Assembly: GCA_009692465.1 (NCBI GenBank)
Contig: SHZD01000027.1
Coordinates: 1-42,714 of the forward strand
DNA from: Myxococcales bacterium
Lineage (GTDB): Bacteria > Myxococcota_A > UBA9042
DNA length: 42,714 nt
Reading direction: 5' to 3'
The position numbers were made by a program, and so were the translations under genes. Positions 7,619 to 15,510 of the stretch are shown one piece after another. Below the pieces are notes generated by a model. It was given only the letters and a program-made list of their open reading frames with translations. It ran no database searches and was not told the DNA's origin. The first letter of the stretch is position 1. Each line of letters starts with the position of its first letter.

Positions 7619-8806
7619 ATGCAACCGTTGACTTGGATTGAGATTTCACGCTCGGCCTTGCAGCACAATGTCCAAGCCTTGCGCGCCGCCAGCCAGCAGG
7701 GCGGGCGCACGCCGCTGTTGTGCGCGATGGTCAAGGGCAACGCTTACGGCCACGGGCTGACGCCGGTAGCCCAAGAACTGGTCGCGGTCGGCGTCGATTG
7801 GCTGGGAACGGCCGATCTTTGGGAAATTGCGCAACTGCGCCAGCTCGGAATCACCGCTGGGCTGTACAACGTCGGCTATCTGGACCCGGCTCAGGCCGCC
7901 GAGGCGGTGCGGTTCGAGGCTCGGCTGGTGGTGTACGACGACCAGGTGGTGACGGCCGCGGCGCAGGCGGCGGCTGGGCTAGGCACCCGCGCTCGGCTGC
8001 ATGTCAAGGTCGAAACTGGCAATAACCGCCAAGGCTTGCGCCATGACGACGCGGTGCGCCTGGCGGTTGCGATTGGCCGCGATCCGCACTTGCAGCTCGA
8101 AGGGCTGTGTACCCACTTTGCCGACGTCGAAGACACCACCGACCACCGCTTTGCTCGCGATCAATTGCAGCGCTTTGAAGCGGTGGTACAGGCCGTCCGC
8201 ACCGAACTCAATCTGCCGCCGCCCGGCCATCCCGACGACAAGTTGTTGGCCCATGCCAGTAATACTGCAGCCCTTTTGCTGTGGCCCGAAGTGTGTGGCG
8301 CGCTGGTGCGCTTTGGCATCGGCACCTACGGGCTGTGGCCCAGCAAGGAAACATTGCTGACCGCTAACCAGCTGGGCCGCAAACACATTACCCTGCAGCC
8401 CGTGTTGACGTGGAAGGCCCGCATTGCCCAGTTGCGTCAGGTCCCAGTCGGCGAGTGGGTGGGCTATGGTCGCACTTTTCGCACCGTGCGCCCGACGACC
8501 ATCGCGGTGCTGCCGATCGGCTACTACGACGGCTACGACCGCGGTCTGTCCAATCTGGGTCAAGTGCTGGTCGGCGGTCAGCGCGCCCGCGTCATCGGGC
8601 GGGTGGCGATGAACATCGTGGTGATCGACGTCACCGATTGTCGAGCGGTGCGGGTGGGCGACGCCGTGGTGTTGCTCGGCAGTCAGCGCGCTACCGACGG
8701 CGAAGGCGATCGCATTTCGGCTGACGAAATGGCCGGTTGGCTGGGCACGATCCACTACGAAGTGACAACACGCATCGCCGAGCATGTGCCGCGTCTGGTG
8801 GTCTAG
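7619..8806 (+). CDS. alr: Alanine racemase
   Basis: A 395-residue PLP enzyme that interconverts L- and D-alanine to supply D-Ala for peptidoglycan. The PLP-binding Lys39 lies in AMVKGNAYGHG. The second catalytic base is Tyr283 in VGYGRTF. Other family landmarks are VKVETGNNRQGL (~130), GLCTHFADVED (~163), GIGTYGLWP (~234) and the C-terminal RVAMNIVVIDVTD (the usual GRVCMDQ-type box, with Asn replacing Asp). Start at the ATG at 7619, where homology begins (PLTWIEISRSALQHN); an in-frame extension upstream overlaps the end of the previous gene and is not expected to be protein. It is transcribed with, or shortly after, the transglutaminase-like gene. Confidence 0.95.
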   Translation: MQPLTWIEISRSALQHNVQALRAASQQGGRTPLLCAMVKGNAYGHGLTPVAQELVAVGVDWLGTADLWEIAQLRQLGITAGLYNVGYLDPAQAAEAVRFEARLVVYDDQVVTAAAQAAAGLGTRARLHVKVETGNNRQGLRHDDAVRLAVAIGRDPHLQLEGLCTHFADVEDTTDHRFARDQLQRFEAVVQAVRTELNLPPPGHPDDKLLAHASNTAALLLWPEVCGALVRFGIGTYGLWPSKETLLTANQLGRKHITLQPVLTWKARIAQLRQVPVGEWVGYGRTFRTVRPTTIAVLPIGYYDGYDRGLSNLGQVLVGGQRARVIGRVAMNIVVIDVTDCRAVRVGDAVVLLGSQRATDGEGDRISADEMAGWLGTIHYEVTTRIAEHVPRLVV

Positions 8807-8853
8807 CGTCGGTCACGCCCGGCAGTGCCACCAGGATTCCCCATCGAAATTCT

Positions 8854-8917
8854 CCGCGGCCCCCGATTTGGGATGCCAGTGCTCGGTCGCTCGCTGGCGC
8901 TCGACAAGGAGCAAGGC
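8854..8917 (+). repeat. Palindromic ~128-bp repeat family, partial copy A
   Basis: Begins CCGCGGCCCCCGATTTGGG, identical to the left end of the copy at 41582. After a divergent insert of about 25 bases it resumes AAGGAGCAAGG as in the other copies. The right half is absent or unrecognisable. It sits between alr and the convergent P-domain gene, and is preceded by ATTCCCCAT and AATTC motifs also seen before the 24481 copy. Confidence 0.6.
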
Positions 8918-8986
8918 TGGCCGCGATCACCCGCATCGCCAGCGCACGCTTACGCCGCAGCCCTTGGAGCAGTCGTACGCTGTGGG

Positions 8987-10879
8987 CTAGTTCTCCCAAC
9001 CACCGGTGGCATGGTCATAGTCTTCTGCCCATTCGAGCCCGGCCGGCAACTTGAGCGAACCGTCTTTGAAGGCTAAAAGCAGGTAGCAGAATTCGCCGGA
9101 TTGGCCATATTGCGATGCGATGGCAAACACGACGCTACTGGTGCGGTTCTTGGGAATGGGCAAGTTGACCGTGGTTGAGCAAGAAGCTTGGCAATCATTG
9201 GCACCCCACGAGTTGGCGCCGTTGACGGTAATCGAACTCTTCATGCCCCAGCCGGTCCCCGAGGTGTACCACATCGCCGGGGTCCAGGTGATGTCGTTTT
9301 GGGTGGTGTTCTTGATGCGTACCCAAAATCCCACGTGTTTACTGTTAGTGGTACTGTAGTTGCGCCAGCCTTCGTTCCACACCGTGATATTCTTGTAGAT
9401 CTTGCCTTCTTTGTTGAATACGGTGCGCAAGACATCCTTGTCACCGCTGCCGTTGGAGATGATGGCGTTGCTGTCGCCCCAAGTCGACGGCTTGATGCCC
9501 AAATAGTGCTCGTTGGGCTGATCGCTCATGGCCCAGCCGGACCAGTAGTCGTAGGTGCTCCACAACGCCCAGCGATAAGTCGACGGCTTGGCTAACTGAT
9601 TGGTGCCGCCCACCGTCACGGTGCCATCGACAATCAGATCGCCCTTGATCTGAATCTTCTTGTTGGACAAGGTCTGGATATTGACCGACCAATTGAACTT
9701 GCCGTCGATATTCTGCGGCGTATTGTCCTTCAGATCGCGCACCGTGATCGACCACAAGCCCTTGATATTTTTTCCGATCCAATCCTTATCCATATCGCCC
9801 GTCACCAGCGGGGTGTCGTCGTTGAACTTGGTGACCATCGAGTTGCCCGACTTGCCGCCGTTGTACAGCAAGTACGGAGTCGACATGCTCGGGCCGTACA
9901 ACTCGATCTTGACGGCGCTCAAGTCCGAGTTCTGCAAGTTCATCTCGATCCACATTTTTTGGGCAATACCGATATCCGGAAAATCAATCACGTCGGAGAC
10001 GCCAGGGCCGGCAAAATCGGGGATTTGCACGTCGGCTGTGCCAGGCTTCTTGTCAACAAACGTATTAAAAATCAGGCCGTTGGACACTTCGTCGATGGCG
10101 TCGGGCGGCAAATTCGCAGCGCCACCGGCGGCGCAGTCCAGCGCCCCGTCGGCCTTGATGCCCTTGACCACCAGCCCTGAACCGCACGCCGAACCGACGG
10201 CAGCCATCACTGGCTTGTCAGCAAGATCGGCGTAAGATCCGGTGAGCGCTACCTTTTTAAGGTCGGAGGTCTTAGCGTAGGCCGCCAAGTTCGGCGTGCC
10301 CTGCAAGTCCGCGTAATTGCCCGACTTCGCCACATCCGACAGCTCCGAGGTCTTGACCGCACTTTTGAGGTCATTGGCCAGCACGGTGTCCAAATGGGCC
10401 GCCTGAATGCAGCCCGAGCAGGCGATCGACTCAGCGGTGCCAGCCCGCGCGGCGTACAACACGCTATGCAGCGGTTTGCGTGGCAGCTCAGGGTCCGAGG
10501 CGACGGCAATGCCGATGTACGCCGCCGCCGCCAGAACTGGTTGGGCCAAATTGGCAGCCGAGCCCAAGGCGTGCTGAAACTGGCCACCTTTGGCCTCGAT
10601 CGACGCCTGCTCAGTCCACAGCGGAGCGCCGCCAACGGCGTCCTTGTACAGGCCGATCTTGATGCTGTAGTTGCCATCTGCGGCGGGGCTACCGCCGGCC
10701 GTGGCCAAAGTGCCTTCAATCAGCGCCACTGCCGGTACCGCCGCATGAGCGGTGCTCACCTGCAACAATTGAGTCAGCAGCAACCCCATGCTGAACAGCC
10801 CCAGCCTCCCGATCACCTGCTGCCAACCGTGTTTAGAACCTGTAGTCATTGTCCTATTCCCCTTAAACTGCCGCTGCAT
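8987..10879 (-). CDS. Exported protein with proprotein-convertase P-domain
   Basis: A 630-residue secreted or surface protein. The signal peptide is around residues 22-46 (LFSMGLLLTQLLQVSTAHA); the ATG at 10879 has GGAG upstream, and a second in-frame ATG at 10849 is also possible. The N-terminal ~45-150 is a beta-rich domain of the kind that precedes collar/tail-fibre-like repeats; residues ~188-225 contain SGNYADLQGTPNL and GSYADLADKP, like phage tail-fibre repeats. A P/Homo-B domain spans ~265-405 (IDFPDIGIAQKMWIEM, then GLWSITVRDL and the closing W). A Trp-rich beta domain follows to the C-terminus (~420-630) with a short Cys cluster (NDCQASCS). P-domains usually accompany subtilisin-like proteases; none is encoded here, so it probably acts in adhesion or as a surface structural module. 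Function otherwise unknown. Confidence 0.75.
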   Translation of the reverse strand: MQRQFKGNRTMTTGSKHGWQQVIGRLGLFSMGLLLTQLLQVSTAHAAVPAVALIEGTLATAGGSPAADGNYSIKIGLYKDAVGGAPLWTEQASIEAKGGQFQHALGSAANLAQPVLAAAAYIGIAVASDPELPRKPLHSVLYAARAGTAESIACSGCIQAAHLDTVLANDLKSAVKTSELSDVAKSGNYADLQGTPNLAAYAKTSDLKKVALTGSYADLADKPVMAAVGSACGSGLVVKGIKADGALDCAAGGAANLPPDAIDEVSNGLIFNTFVDKKPGTADVQIPDFAGPGVSDVIDFPDIGIAQKMWIEMNLQNSDLSAVKIELYGPSMSTPYLLYNGGKSGNSMVTKFNDDTPLVTGDMDKDWIGKNIKGLWSITVRDLKDNTPQNIDGKFNWSVNIQTLSNKKIQIKGDLIVDGTVTVGGTNQLAKPSTYRWALWSTYDYWSGWAMSDQPNEHYLGIKPSTWGDSNAIISNGSGDKDVLRTVFNKEGKIYKNITVWNEGWRNYSTTNSKHVGFWVRIKNTTQNDITWTPAMWYTSGTGWGMKSSITVNGANSWGANDCQASCSTTVNLPIPKNRTSSVVFAIASQYGQSGEFCYLLLAFKDGSLKLPAGLEWAEDYDHATGGWEN

Positions 10880-10944
10880 CTTGGCTCCTCACCCAAAAAC
10901 GTAAAATGGACAGAACCTTGCGAGTTCCGATTTGAAATCGATGG

Positions 10945-13851
10945 CTATTTGCCCAGCCAGCCCTTAATCCACGCCAAAAAGCCCCACTTGAGCGTGTACT
11001 TGCTGTCGGCGACACTACCCGCGGTATTGCTGGCTCCAGCGACGGCGCGCAAGGTCAAATTGGGACCCTTACCGCCGACATCGGCGGTGGCAAAGCGCGC
11101 ACTCCAGCCAGTTGGACTGCACCCTGGATCGGTGATGCCGTTGCAGTCGTTGTCCATGCCGTCACAGGTGTCCTTGGCTTCAGGCAGCACTTGATTGAGA
11201 CACGGCCCTAGCTTGCCCAAGGCATCGCAGTTTTGCAGGCCCGCTTTGCAGATGCCCTTGCCCTTGGTCGCCGGATCGCCCGAATAGCAGATGGCTTGGG
11301 CCGAGGGGTCGATGGTGTTCTTGCAGCCGGCCTTGCCGTCGCAGGTGTCCGCGGTGCACGGATTGCCGTCGTCGCAGTTGGGGCCGCTGCCGGCCACGCA
11401 GGTGTACTTGCCCGCCTTGTCGGTGCCGCACTTATCGCCCACCGTGCACTCGTTGCCATCGGTGCAGGCTTGGTCCTCCAGTTGCTTGAACACGCAGTTG
11501 CCGGACTTGCCGTCGCAGCTGTCTTGGGTGCACGACTCGGCGTCGTCGCACACCTTCTTGGCGCCGACTTCGCATTTGCCGTCTTTGCAGCCGTCGTCCA
11601 CGGTGCAGGCGTCGCCATCGGCGTTGCACGGACCGCCGCTGATGAGGTGCTTGCAGCCGAGCTTAGCGTCACAGATGTCGGCGGTACAGGTGTTTTTATC
11701 GTCGCAATTCAAGATCTTGCCGACTAAGCAGGCGCCAGCTTTGCAGCTGTCGTCGACCGTACACACGTTGTCGTCGGCTGGACACGGCAGGCCGTCCGGC
11801 TGCAGTTTGGGCGTGCATTTACCGGTCACCGGCTCGCAGTCGGTCTTCTTGCACGGATTGTCGCTGCTGGTGTCGCAGGTGACGACGGTCCCTAGTTTGA
11901 CCTTGCACTGCGACAAGGGCCCCGATTTGTCGCAGAACAACGTGCCGTTGCAGGTGTTGCCGTCGTCTTTGGCAGCGCACTGCGCGTCATTATCGCAAGC
12001 GCAGGTATTGGTGCCGGACAGGCAAGTGCCGGTGCCGTCGCATTTGTCGCCGACACTGCAGGCGTTGGCGTCGTCACAGCCTAGACCCACAGCTGGCTTG
12101 TTGACGCAACCGAGCGCCGGGTTGCACGCGTCGATGGTGCAGGCGTTGTTGTCGTTGCACGCCTTGCTGGGATCGACGGTCTGCCCATCGCATTTGCCGC
12201 CGACGCAGGCGTCTTTGGTGGTGCACTTGTCGCCATCGTCACACGAACCGGCGGCGTCGGCATGGGTGCAGCCGGTCTTCTTGTCGCAGGCGTCGATGGT
12301 GCAGCCGTTGTTGTCGTTGCAGTCCGTGGCTTTACCGACGCAAACGTCGGCGACACAGGTATCCACAGAAGTGCACGGACTGGCGTCATCGCAAGGCTGG
12401 CCGTCCTTGTTCTTGTATTCGCATTTGCCGTCGCCCAACAAGTTGCACTTGCCCAAGATGCACGGCTCATCGGTGGCGCAGGCTTTGGTGGCACCGGCGG
12501 CGCACTTGCCTTCTTTGCACGCATCGCCGACGGTACACGGGTTGTCGTCGAAGTTGCAGCCCAAACTGTCGGCGTTGGCATACTTGCAGCTCAATTTGGC
12601 GTCGCAGCTATCGGTGGTGCACGGGTTGTTGTCGTCGCAGCTCACCGGCTTACCTGTCAAACACTTGCCGTTGCTGCACGCATCGTCTTTGGTGCAAACA
12701 CTGCCGTCCGCGTCGCAAAAACCGCTGTTGTTGGTGTGACTGCATCCCGCTTTGGGATCGCAATTGTCGTCGGTGCACACGGTGCCGTCGTCGCAGGCGC
12801 TTTCGTCGGTCTGGCCGTCACAATCGTTGTCTTTGCCGTCGCATTTTTCGGCTTCCGGCTCGTCGGCCAAGCAGTTGGACAAGCCGCCGCCGCTGGGGGC
12901 TCCCGGCGCGGTAGCCGACAGGCAGATGCGCTTGCCTGTACACTTTGCGGTGCCCGTGTCTTTGTAACATGCGGTAAACAACTCGTTTTTCATCGCCGCG
13001 GCCGAGCAGGTGCAGGCACCGCCGTTCTTGACTACGCACTGCTTGCTGCTGTTGCCGACTAGGTCTTTGGATTCCAAGCATTCGTAGCCAACAACGCAAT
13101 CCGCGGTGGCGCTGCAGGCCTCGCCGCAAAACGCTCCGCCGTTGCCGAATGACACACAGCGGGCGCCGCCGTTGCCGGGTCCTTGGCATTGGCTGTTGCT
13201 GATGCACGGGTTGCACAGGCTGCCATGCGCCGGCACGCAGATATTGGTGACGTCGCCGCCTGTCAGTGGCACGGTCGCACACTTGAAGTCGGTAGGGCAG
13301 GTGCCATCGTCGCATTTCTTGGCGCACTGCTGGCCATTGGGAGTGTCGAGGCAAAATCCAGAGCTGCAGTCCGTTGTCTTGGTGCACGGGCAACCGGCTG
13401 CGCCGGGACAACCGCCGACGGGGGCGCCATCGCCTTGCAAGTCGGGCAGGACTAGGCCGTCGCTGCCAGTGCCACTCGTTGCATCGGCAGAGGTATCGCT
13501 GTTGGCGAACGGGGTGTCGATCGGCTCCCCTAAGTCATCGCCATCCACGCCGCCAGCCTCGGCCAATTGGCTAGCGTCAACGCCTGTTTCGGTCTCTGTA
13601 CAGCCCCAGCCGAGTAGCGCTGCAACCATTAGGACGCCAGCAAGTCCGCCGCGACACCTCGACAGCAGATCACCGCGCCAAGCCCGAGGTCTTGGCTCAA
13701 GCTGGCGCCCGGCAACCCAAGCCGCCAGATTGGTGTAAAATCGAGTGGATGGCGCGCCAAACCGTGCCACCAACGGCTCAGTCGGTCGCGCCCGCGAAGC
13801 GGCTAGTGCAGCGGCAAGCGCGCTCAATTGTGCTGTGAGTCCAGTCGGCAT
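10945..13851 (-). CDS. Giant Cys-rich surface protein with CTDC-like repeats and MopE motifs
   Basis: About 968 residues from the ATG at 13851 (AGGA 8 bases upstream). A hydrophobic segment ends LLGWGC at ~85, so it is exported and possibly lipid-modified, although the lipobox is atypical. An acidic linker follows. From ~200 to ~850 come roughly fifteen Cys-rich units of pattern CDDxNxCTxDxCDxxxGC alternating with GDxCTxxDxCxxGxC, similar to the Dictyostelium CTDC-type repeat known in large myxobacterial proteins. Two metal-binding-like motifs of the MopE type occur (CDGKDNDCDG and CDGMDNDCNG). The region CYSGDPATKGKGIC before the last motif is shared with the lipoprotein at 17126. Likely a disulphide-stabilised, Ca- or Cu-binding outer-surface protein; the exact role is unknown. 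Confidence 0.78.
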   Translation of the reverse strand: MPTGLTAQLSALAAALAASRARPTEPLVARFGAPSTRFYTNLAAWVAGRQLEPRPRAWRGDLLSRCRGGLAGVLMVAALLGWGCTETETGVDASQLAEAGGVDGDDLGEPIDTPFANSDTSADATSGTGSDGLVLPDLQGDGAPVGGCPGAAGCPCTKTTDCSSGFCLDTPNGQQCAKKCDDGTCPTDFKCATVPLTGGDVTNICVPAHGSLCNPCISNSQCQGPGNGGARCVSFGNGGAFCGEACSATADCVVGYECLESKDLVGNSSKQCVVKNGGACTCSAAAMKNELFTACYKDTGTAKCTGKRICLSATAPGAPSGGGLSNCLADEPEAEKCDGKDNDCDGQTDESACDDGTVCTDDNCDPKAGCSHTNNSGFCDADGSVCTKDDACSNGKCLTGKPVSCDDNNPCTTDSCDAKLSCKYANADSLGCNFDDNPCTVGDACKEGKCAAGATKACATDEPCILGKCNLLGDGKCEYKNKDGQPCDDASPCTSVDTCVADVCVGKATDCNDNNGCTIDACDKKTGCTHADAAGSCDDGDKCTTKDACVGGKCDGQTVDPSKACNDNNACTIDACNPALGCVNKPAVGLGCDDANACSVGDKCDGTGTCLSGTNTCACDNDAQCAAKDDGNTCNGTLFCDKSGPLSQCKVKLGTVVTCDTSSDNPCKKTDCEPVTGKCTPKLQPDGLPCPADDNVCTVDDSCKAGACLVGKILNCDDKNTCTADICDAKLGCKHLISGGPCNADGDACTVDDGCKDGKCEVGAKKVCDDAESCTQDSCDGKSGNCVFKQLEDQACTDGNECTVGDKCGTDKAGKYTCVAGSGPNCDDGNPCTADTCDGKAGCKNTIDPSAQAICYSGDPATKGKGICKAGLQNCDALGKLGPCLNQVLPEAKDTCDGMDNDCNGITDPGCSPTGWSARFATADVGGKGPNLTLRAVAGASNTAGSVADSKYTLKWGFLAWIKGWLGK

Positions 13852-14135
13852 GTCGTCCTCGGGTCGCCGCGGCTGCTGGCCGCCAAATCGCAAAAAAAGA
13901 GGTGCACTGGCGGTCGGCTCGCGCTGTGGCCTTGTGCTGTTGGCCGGGCGGGGCTGCTGGGAGTGCCATCGGGTCACGGCTAGTTTGATCAACTGCTTGC
14001 TCCCTCAACCCGTTCGCGCTTACTTTCAGATGCCCAGCCGACCACCGCGAGGGTGATAGCCTAGCGAACGCTGTACCGCGATTGCAAATTGGCCAGCGCG
14101 ACTGGGGTTCGCTGCGCCGGTTCGGGCCAGGTTAA
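13852..14135. other. Intergenic region upstream of Cys-rich gene
   Basis: About 280 bases between the 5' end of the Cys-rich gene and a core-family repeat. It should carry that gene's promoter on the minus strand. I see no compelling -35/-10 pair or further coding sequence; open frames here are Arg-rich and lack family features. Confidence 0.4.
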
Positions 14136-14262
14136 GGTCCTGTGCCACACTAACTCAATTAATCCGCGATAGGCAGCGAATCGCCCGAATAGATGCGAGC
14201 TTAGCGACCCACTAAGCAAGCAATGGGCCGGCGTGCAAAATCGACTTGATTTTGCACCGGCC
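14136..14262 (-). repeat. 127-bp core-family repeat, copy 3
   Basis: Minus-strand orientation. TTAA precedes it (14132-14135) and TTAT follows, overlapping the TAA stop of the neighbouring lipoprotein gene. Ends GGTCCTGTGCC and GCACCGGCC are imperfect inverted repeats. It contains TTGCTTGCTTAGTGGGTCGC and then TAAGCTCGC, one base different from the 19554 copy, and ends in a GAGTTAGTG segment like GAGTTATTT of copies 1 and 2. The hairpin at its gene-proximal end is listed separately. Confidence 0.65.
14226..14262 (-). terminator. Strong hairpin immediately after lipoprotein stop
   Basis: Long stem built on GTGCAAAATC pairing with GATTTTGCAC and closed by CCGG/CCGG, around the loop GACTT. It begins next to the stop codon of the 163-residue lipoprotein and ends the three-gene DUF4349-like operon. 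No T-tract follows, so the termination mechanism is uncertain. Confidence 0.55.
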
Positions 14263-14754
14263 TTATGGCAGGACTTCAAATGACTCCATAGCTTTAGCCA
14301 CCGATGCGGCCACTTTTTTATAGCGGTCGAATGGGCCAGCCGTTTCGACGACCGCAATGTGGTCGCCGTGGACAAACAAGGTTTCGGCCAACACCCAGTC
14401 CTCACCGCTGTGCGGCAGGACAAATTCCGCGGTGCAGCCATCGGCGCCTCTGGACGTCTTGAAGCACTTTTTGGCGTGCAGCAGGTAACCGCGAGCAACC
14501 AAATGCCGCTCCATGGCATCGGCCCAAAACGCCAAATCGGCTTTGGGGTAGTTGCGCACCGAGCGACTGCGCACCTGCACGCCATCGGCCGTGATGTAGG
14601 CTAGGCCCTTTTTGTCTTCAAAACGCACAAAGCCGTCCGGGGCCGGCATCGCGTACTTGGGCGTGCACGCCGTCAGCGCCGCCAACACGGCCAAGGCGCT
14701 GCCGAGCCGCAGCATCGGCCACCAACCAGTCGAGCTTGGGGTGGGGATCGCCAT
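14263..14754 (-). CDS. Small lipoprotein, standalone copy of the 15507 C-terminal domain
   Basis: A 163-residue predicted lipoprotein: the signal segment ends with lipobox LTAC (LAALTACTP, ~26-32). The mature part (~36-163) has no named family I recognise. It resembles the last ~130 residues of the 457-residue protein at 15507-16880: MPAPDGFVRFEDKKG versus MPRGFVLFEEDEV, then KADLAFWADAMERHLVARG versus KGDAAFWSLAVQHELEGR, and a shared final layout. It is the last gene of an operon, starting 9 bases after the stop of the DUF4349-like gene, with AGAGG before the ATG. Probably envelope-located and working with its two partners. Confidence 0.75.
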   Translation of the reverse strand: MAIPTPSSTGWWPMLRLGSALAVLAALTACTPKYAMPAPDGFVRFEDKKGLAYITADGVQVRSRSVRNYPKADLAFWADAMERHLVARGYLLHAKKCFKTSRGADGCTAEFVLPHSGEDWVLAETLFVHGDHIAVVETAGPFDRYKKVAASVAKAMESFEVLP

Positions 14755-14763
14755 CGCCGCCTC

Positions 14764-15510
14764 TTAAAAATCCGCCAAAAAGCGGTCAATATCCAAACTG
14801 TTCAGCCATTCAAACGGTGAACGCACATAACTAATTCGTTGGCGTTGGTGGTACTGAAAACTGGCTTGCACGACGGCCATCTTGGCGCTGGCGTCGGCGA
14901 CGTGCAGCTCGCCCTGCAAGCACTCGATCTCAATGACTAACTGCGTCATGGACTGTTCAATTCGCAACGTCGATTGGGTGTCGGAGTCGGCAAAAAAAGT
15001 CCGCAAACGTTCTAAAATCTCGCGCTTGGACTTGAGCCGCGCCTGCATTTGCGCAATTTGTTCAGTCAGGTCGACGCGCTGCAACGATTTTTGCAACACA
15101 ATTCCAGCCGCCGCCAGTTGATCGACGGTGGCTGCCAACGCCTCATGCGGCACTTTGAGGTGCAATTCGCCCTCCGTCACCAACGTGGGCCAGCCGCCCG
15201 CCGCTTTGGCTCGTTCGATGGCGGCTTTGCGCACTTCTTCAGGGTGCACCACTTTGACCACCAGCGTTGCGGTGAGCGAAGTCGCGCGCTCGATGGCGGG
15301 CTTGGGAACGTTTTCGACCGCTTTGGCCGGTTGTGCATCGCCATCCACAGCTTTTTGATCACCGGTGGGTCGATCGGGGCCGATTTTTGAGGCGCCAGGG
15401 CGCGCGGCTTTGGCGGCTGCAGCGCCTGCGGGCTGGGCTTCTTGAGCCTGTGCCGTGCAGACTAGCAGGGCGGCAGCCACTAAAGAGGCTGATAGTACAA
15501 CTATTTTCAC
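14764..15510 (-). CDS. Exported DUF4349-like protein (short paralogue)
   Basis: A 248-residue exported protein. The GTG start overlaps the upstream stop (GTGA), which decides the start and makes the signal peptide MKIVVLSASLVAAALLVC the N-terminus. After an Ala/Pro/Lys-rich linker (~24-70), residues ~75-225 match the DUF4349 layout: a ferredoxin-like first half (ATSLTATLVVKVVHPEEV), LKVPHEAL and a VDLTEQIAQMQARL coiled-coil segment, and a helical hairpin region. Unlike many members it lacks an obvious C-terminal transmembrane helix; it ends FEWLNSLDIDRFLADF, comparable to FGWVRGLTPHLVTLF in the longer neighbour. Function unknown; family members sit at the membrane. Confidence 0.75.
   Translation of the reverse strand: MKIVVLSASLVAAALLVCTAQAQEAQPAGAAAAKAARPGASKIGPDRPTGDQKAVDGDAQPAKAVENVPKPAIERATSLTATLVVKVVHPEEVRKAAIERAKAAGGWPTLVTEGELHLKVPHEALAATVDQLAAAGIVLQKSLQRVDLTEQIAQMQARLKSKREILERLRTFFADSDTQSTLRIEQSMTQLVIEIECLQGELHVADASAKMAVVQASFQYHQRQRISYVRSPFEWLNSLDIDRFLADF

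Noticed and set aside
11291-12739. 482-residue plus-strand open frame opposite the CTDC-like gene
   Set aside because: Ser/Leu/His-rich periodic peptide produced by complementing Cys/Asp repeats; no independent start signal or domain.
13745-14056. 103-residue plus-strand open frame near the Cys-rich gene start
   Set aside because: It overlaps the real gene's signal-sequence region in antisense and has no recognisable feature.
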